DNA of 64,000 nt from Pseudomonas abieticivorans (GTDB taxonomy: Bacteria > Pseudomonadota > Gammaproteobacteria > Pseudomonadales > Pseudomonadaceae): the NCBI RefSeq assembly GCF_023509015.1, contig NZ_CP094975.1, positions 5,511,501-5,575,500 of the forward strand, in the 5' to 3' direction. The position numbers were made by a program, and so were the translations under genes. Positions 62,591-64,000 of the stretch are shown here, one piece after another. The notes below the pieces were generated by a model. The model was not told the DNA's origin. It did not search any database and was given only the letters and a program-made list of their open reading frames with translations. Numbering within the stretch: position 1 is the stretch's first letter; every line of letters starts with the position of its first letter.

Positions 62591-62605
62591 GTTGTCGTTG
62601 TTGTT
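62591..62605 (-). promoter_or_regulatory. Crc/Hfq-type CA motif ahead of gntP
   Basis: On the minus strand AACAACAACGACAAC, a long AAnAAn run, stands just before the ACGAGG ribosome site of gntP. Confidence 0.58.
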
Positions 62606-62672
62606 GGCGCAGCTTATGAACAACTAGTGTAGTCAGTCAGTGAGGTAGCGCTGTCTTTTAGGGGTAAAAAAA

Positions 62673-63212
62673 TCAGGCCGTCTGCGGCAGCGACGGTGCG
62701 TCCTGATCGTGCAGCCAGGTGTCGACTTTTTCAGCCAACAGCGTGATCGACACAGTGGCGTCCAGAGCCAGCGTCACCGGTTCACCGCGAGGCGATTCCA
62801 GGGTAGCGAACTGGCTGTCGATCAGGCTGGCGGGCATGAAGTGGCCGGGGCGGTGGGACACGCGGTTGGCCGCTTCCTCGGGGGTCAGTTCGAGGAACAC
62901 GAAACCCAGGCCAGGCACGGCAGCGCGCAGCTTTTCGCGATAGGCACGCTTGAGCGCCGAGCAGGTCAGGATGGCGCGTTCGCCAGAGGCCACGCAGGCG
63001 CTCATTTCCTCGCCCAGGCGGGTCAGCCAGCCGGCACGGTCGTCGTCATTGAGGGGGATACCCGCGCTCATCTTTTCAATATTGGCGGCAGGGTGGAACA
63101 CGTCGCCCTCGATCAGGCGGCCACCGCTACGTTCGCTGATGGCGGCGCCGACGCTGCTTTTGCCGCAGCCTGCCACGCCCATCACCACAATCGCGGATAG
63201 AGGGGTTTTCAT
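62673..63212 (-). CDS. gntK: Gluconokinase
   Basis: 179 residues, P-loop kinase. Walker A GVAGCGKSS (about 12-20), GDVFHPAANIEKMSAGIPLNDDDR (about 36-59) for gluconate binding, CSALKRAYR, and the lid ELTPEEAANRVSHRPGHFMPASLIDSQFATLE. It phosphorylates gluconate to 6-phosphogluconate, which enters the Entner-Doudoroff pathway. 97 bp separate it from the gntP start; both probably come from one promoter facing away from gntR. Confidence 0.95.
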   Translation of the reverse strand: MKTPLSAIVVMGVAGCGKSSVGAAISERSGGRLIEGDVFHPAANIEKMSAGIPLNDDDRAGWLTRLGEEMSACVASGERAILTCSALKRAYREKLRAAVPGLGFVFLELTPEEAANRVSHRPGHFMPASLIDSQFATLESPRGEPVTLALDATVSITLLAEKVDTWLHDQDAPSLPQTA

Positions 63213-63403
63213 GGGTATCTCCTGCAGTTGCAGTGTTTGTTGGGGCCAGCCCGACAGGGGCCGACGATCTCACTGCGAACCTATCTTATTGATATTGTTT
63301 GAGCAGTTTAGCGGCCTCAAGTTTCATGCAGTTACCATTTTTGGCATTGCCCTGACCTTGAGACAGCGCTACCTTATTCCTCCAACCCCCTCATTTGCAA
63401 GTC

Positions 63404-63418
63404 AAAAACAATAACAAC
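63404..63418 (+). promoter_or_regulatory. Crc/Hfq-type CA motif in place of a ribosome site, gntR
   Basis: AAAAACAATAACAAC directly precedes the start codon at 63420, and no Shine-Dalgarno sequence is visible. Translation of the gluconate repressor may thus depend on this A-rich segment. Confidence 0.55.
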
Positions 63419-63419
63419 C

Positions 63420-64000
63420 ATGAACCGAATCGGCTCCCGTACCACCGGCAAACCCACGCTTTCCGAGGTGGCCCAGCTCTCCGGCGTCTCGCCCATCACC
63501 GCCTCGCGAGCACTGCGCGGCGTGGCTTCCGTCGCCCCCCAATTGGTCCTACGGGTGCAGGAAGCCGCCCAGCAGCTGGGTTACGTGGCCAACCCGGCGG
63601 CGCGTGCACTGGCCTCGGCGCAAAGCCAATCGATCGTGGTGCTGATCCCGTCGCTGTCCAACCACCTGTTCATCGATACCCTGGAGGCGATTCACGACGT
63701 GATGCGCCCGCGCGGCCTGGAAGTGCTGATCGGCAACTTCCACTATGACCCTGCCGAAGAAGAAAACCTGATTCGCAACTACCTGGCCTACCAGCCGCGC
63801 GGCCTGCTGTTGACCGGCTTTGATCGCAGCGACGCCTCGCGGCGCATGCTCGCCGCAAGCGGGGTGCCGTGCGTGCACATGATGGAACTCAACGCCATGC
63901 CAGGGGTGGCGTGCGTCGGGTTTTCCCAGCAGAACGCCGGTGAAGTGGCCGCCCAGCACCTGCTGGACCGGGGGCGCAAGCGCCTGGCCTACGTGGCGGC
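63420..64000 (+). CDS. gntR: LacI-family gluconate regulator, C-terminus cut by window edge
   Basis: 193 residues visible. LacI HTH at about 12-35 (PTLSEVAQLSGVSPITASRALRG) with the hinge helix NPAARALASAQSQ, then the sugar-binding domain beginning IVVLIPSLSNHLFIDTLEAIHDVM. Divergent from gntK/gntP, it is the expected repressor of gluconate use with gluconate or 6-phosphogluconate as effector. Confidence 0.92.
   Translation, partial: MNRIGSRTTGKPTLSEVAQLSGVSPITASRALRGVASVAPQLVLRVQEAAQQLGYVANPAARALASAQSQSIVVLIPSLSNHLFIDTLEAIHDVMRPRGLEVLIGNFHYDPAEEENLIRNYLAYQPRGLLLTGFDRSDASRRMLAASGVPCVHMMELNAMPGVACVGFSQQNAGEVAAQHLLDRGRKRLAYVA

Overview
The window is a 64-kb piece of a GC-rich gammaproteobacterial chromosome, most likely Pseudomonas of the P. 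fluorescens group. This rests on the gene content (OprD porin, several Entner-Doudoroff-type sugar-acid cassettes, GntP/GntK/GntR, DUF1302/DUF1329), on many REP palindromes with the pseudomonad core GTAGGAGCGGAT..ATCCGCGAA, and on AAnAAnAA-type Crc/Hfq motifs in front of catabolic genes. I saw no rRNA, tRNA, CRISPR array or phage module. Species assignment is inference.

Layout. 1-4.7 kb: a truncated haloacetate-dehalogenase-like hydrolase, a UPF0149 protein, an intact IS110-family element inserted in a REP, a bestrophin and a CatB-type acetyltransferase. 4.7-9.6 kb: a GT39-like membrane glycosyltransferase and an ABC transporter made of a fused double permease and an ATPase with an AAA-associated tail. 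9.6-13.1 kb: a dicarboxylate/amino acid symporter and a PcaB-like lyase, divergent from a GntR/UTRA regulator across a 23-bp palindrome. 13.2-19.3 kb: small membrane proteins, a lipoprotein, an Ada variant, a frameshifted TetR gene with its likely operators, an SDR and a thiol-isomerase pair, and an isochorismatase-type hydrolase. 19.4-26.1 kb: a LysR-controlled sugar-acid operon (AraD1/GguC-like, MFS, UxaA/GarD-like dehydratase, alpha-ketoglutaric semialdehyde dehydrogenase). 26.2-33.9 kb: a two-component system facing a sugar ABC transporter with an SMP-30 lactonase. 33.9-40.8 kb: LysR/MFS efflux pair, an epoxide-hydrolase-like enzyme, and an ATP-grasp/alpha-E/transglutaminase operon behind a sigma-54 type promoter. 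40.9-51.3 kb: a nine-gene leftward sugar-acid operon (OprD to RraA-like) divergent from an IclR regulator fused to a degenerate SMP-30 propeller. 51.3-64 kb: NudK, a PuuD-like amidotransferase, two GT39 genes, a MITE-like remnant, a long palindrome, DUF1302/DUF1329, a RibD/DHFR-like reductase and the gluconate locus.

Functionally the window is mostly carbon-source acquisition. Two separate loci carry all the parts to import a sugar acid, dehydrate it and finish at 2-oxoglutarate with an alpha-ketoglutaric semialdehyde dehydrogenase; a third imports a sugar by ABC transport and opens its lactone; a fourth imports and phosphorylates gluconate.

The most striking observation is the IS110 element: its 210-bp leader encodes a bridge RNA in which both guide loops can be read by eye. 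One loop matches the REP sequence on the two sides of the insertion, the other matches the two ends of the element itself. Second is the IclR-SMP-30 fusion, whose propeller has lost all four metal-ligand positions and so looks like a sensor built from a dead lactonase.
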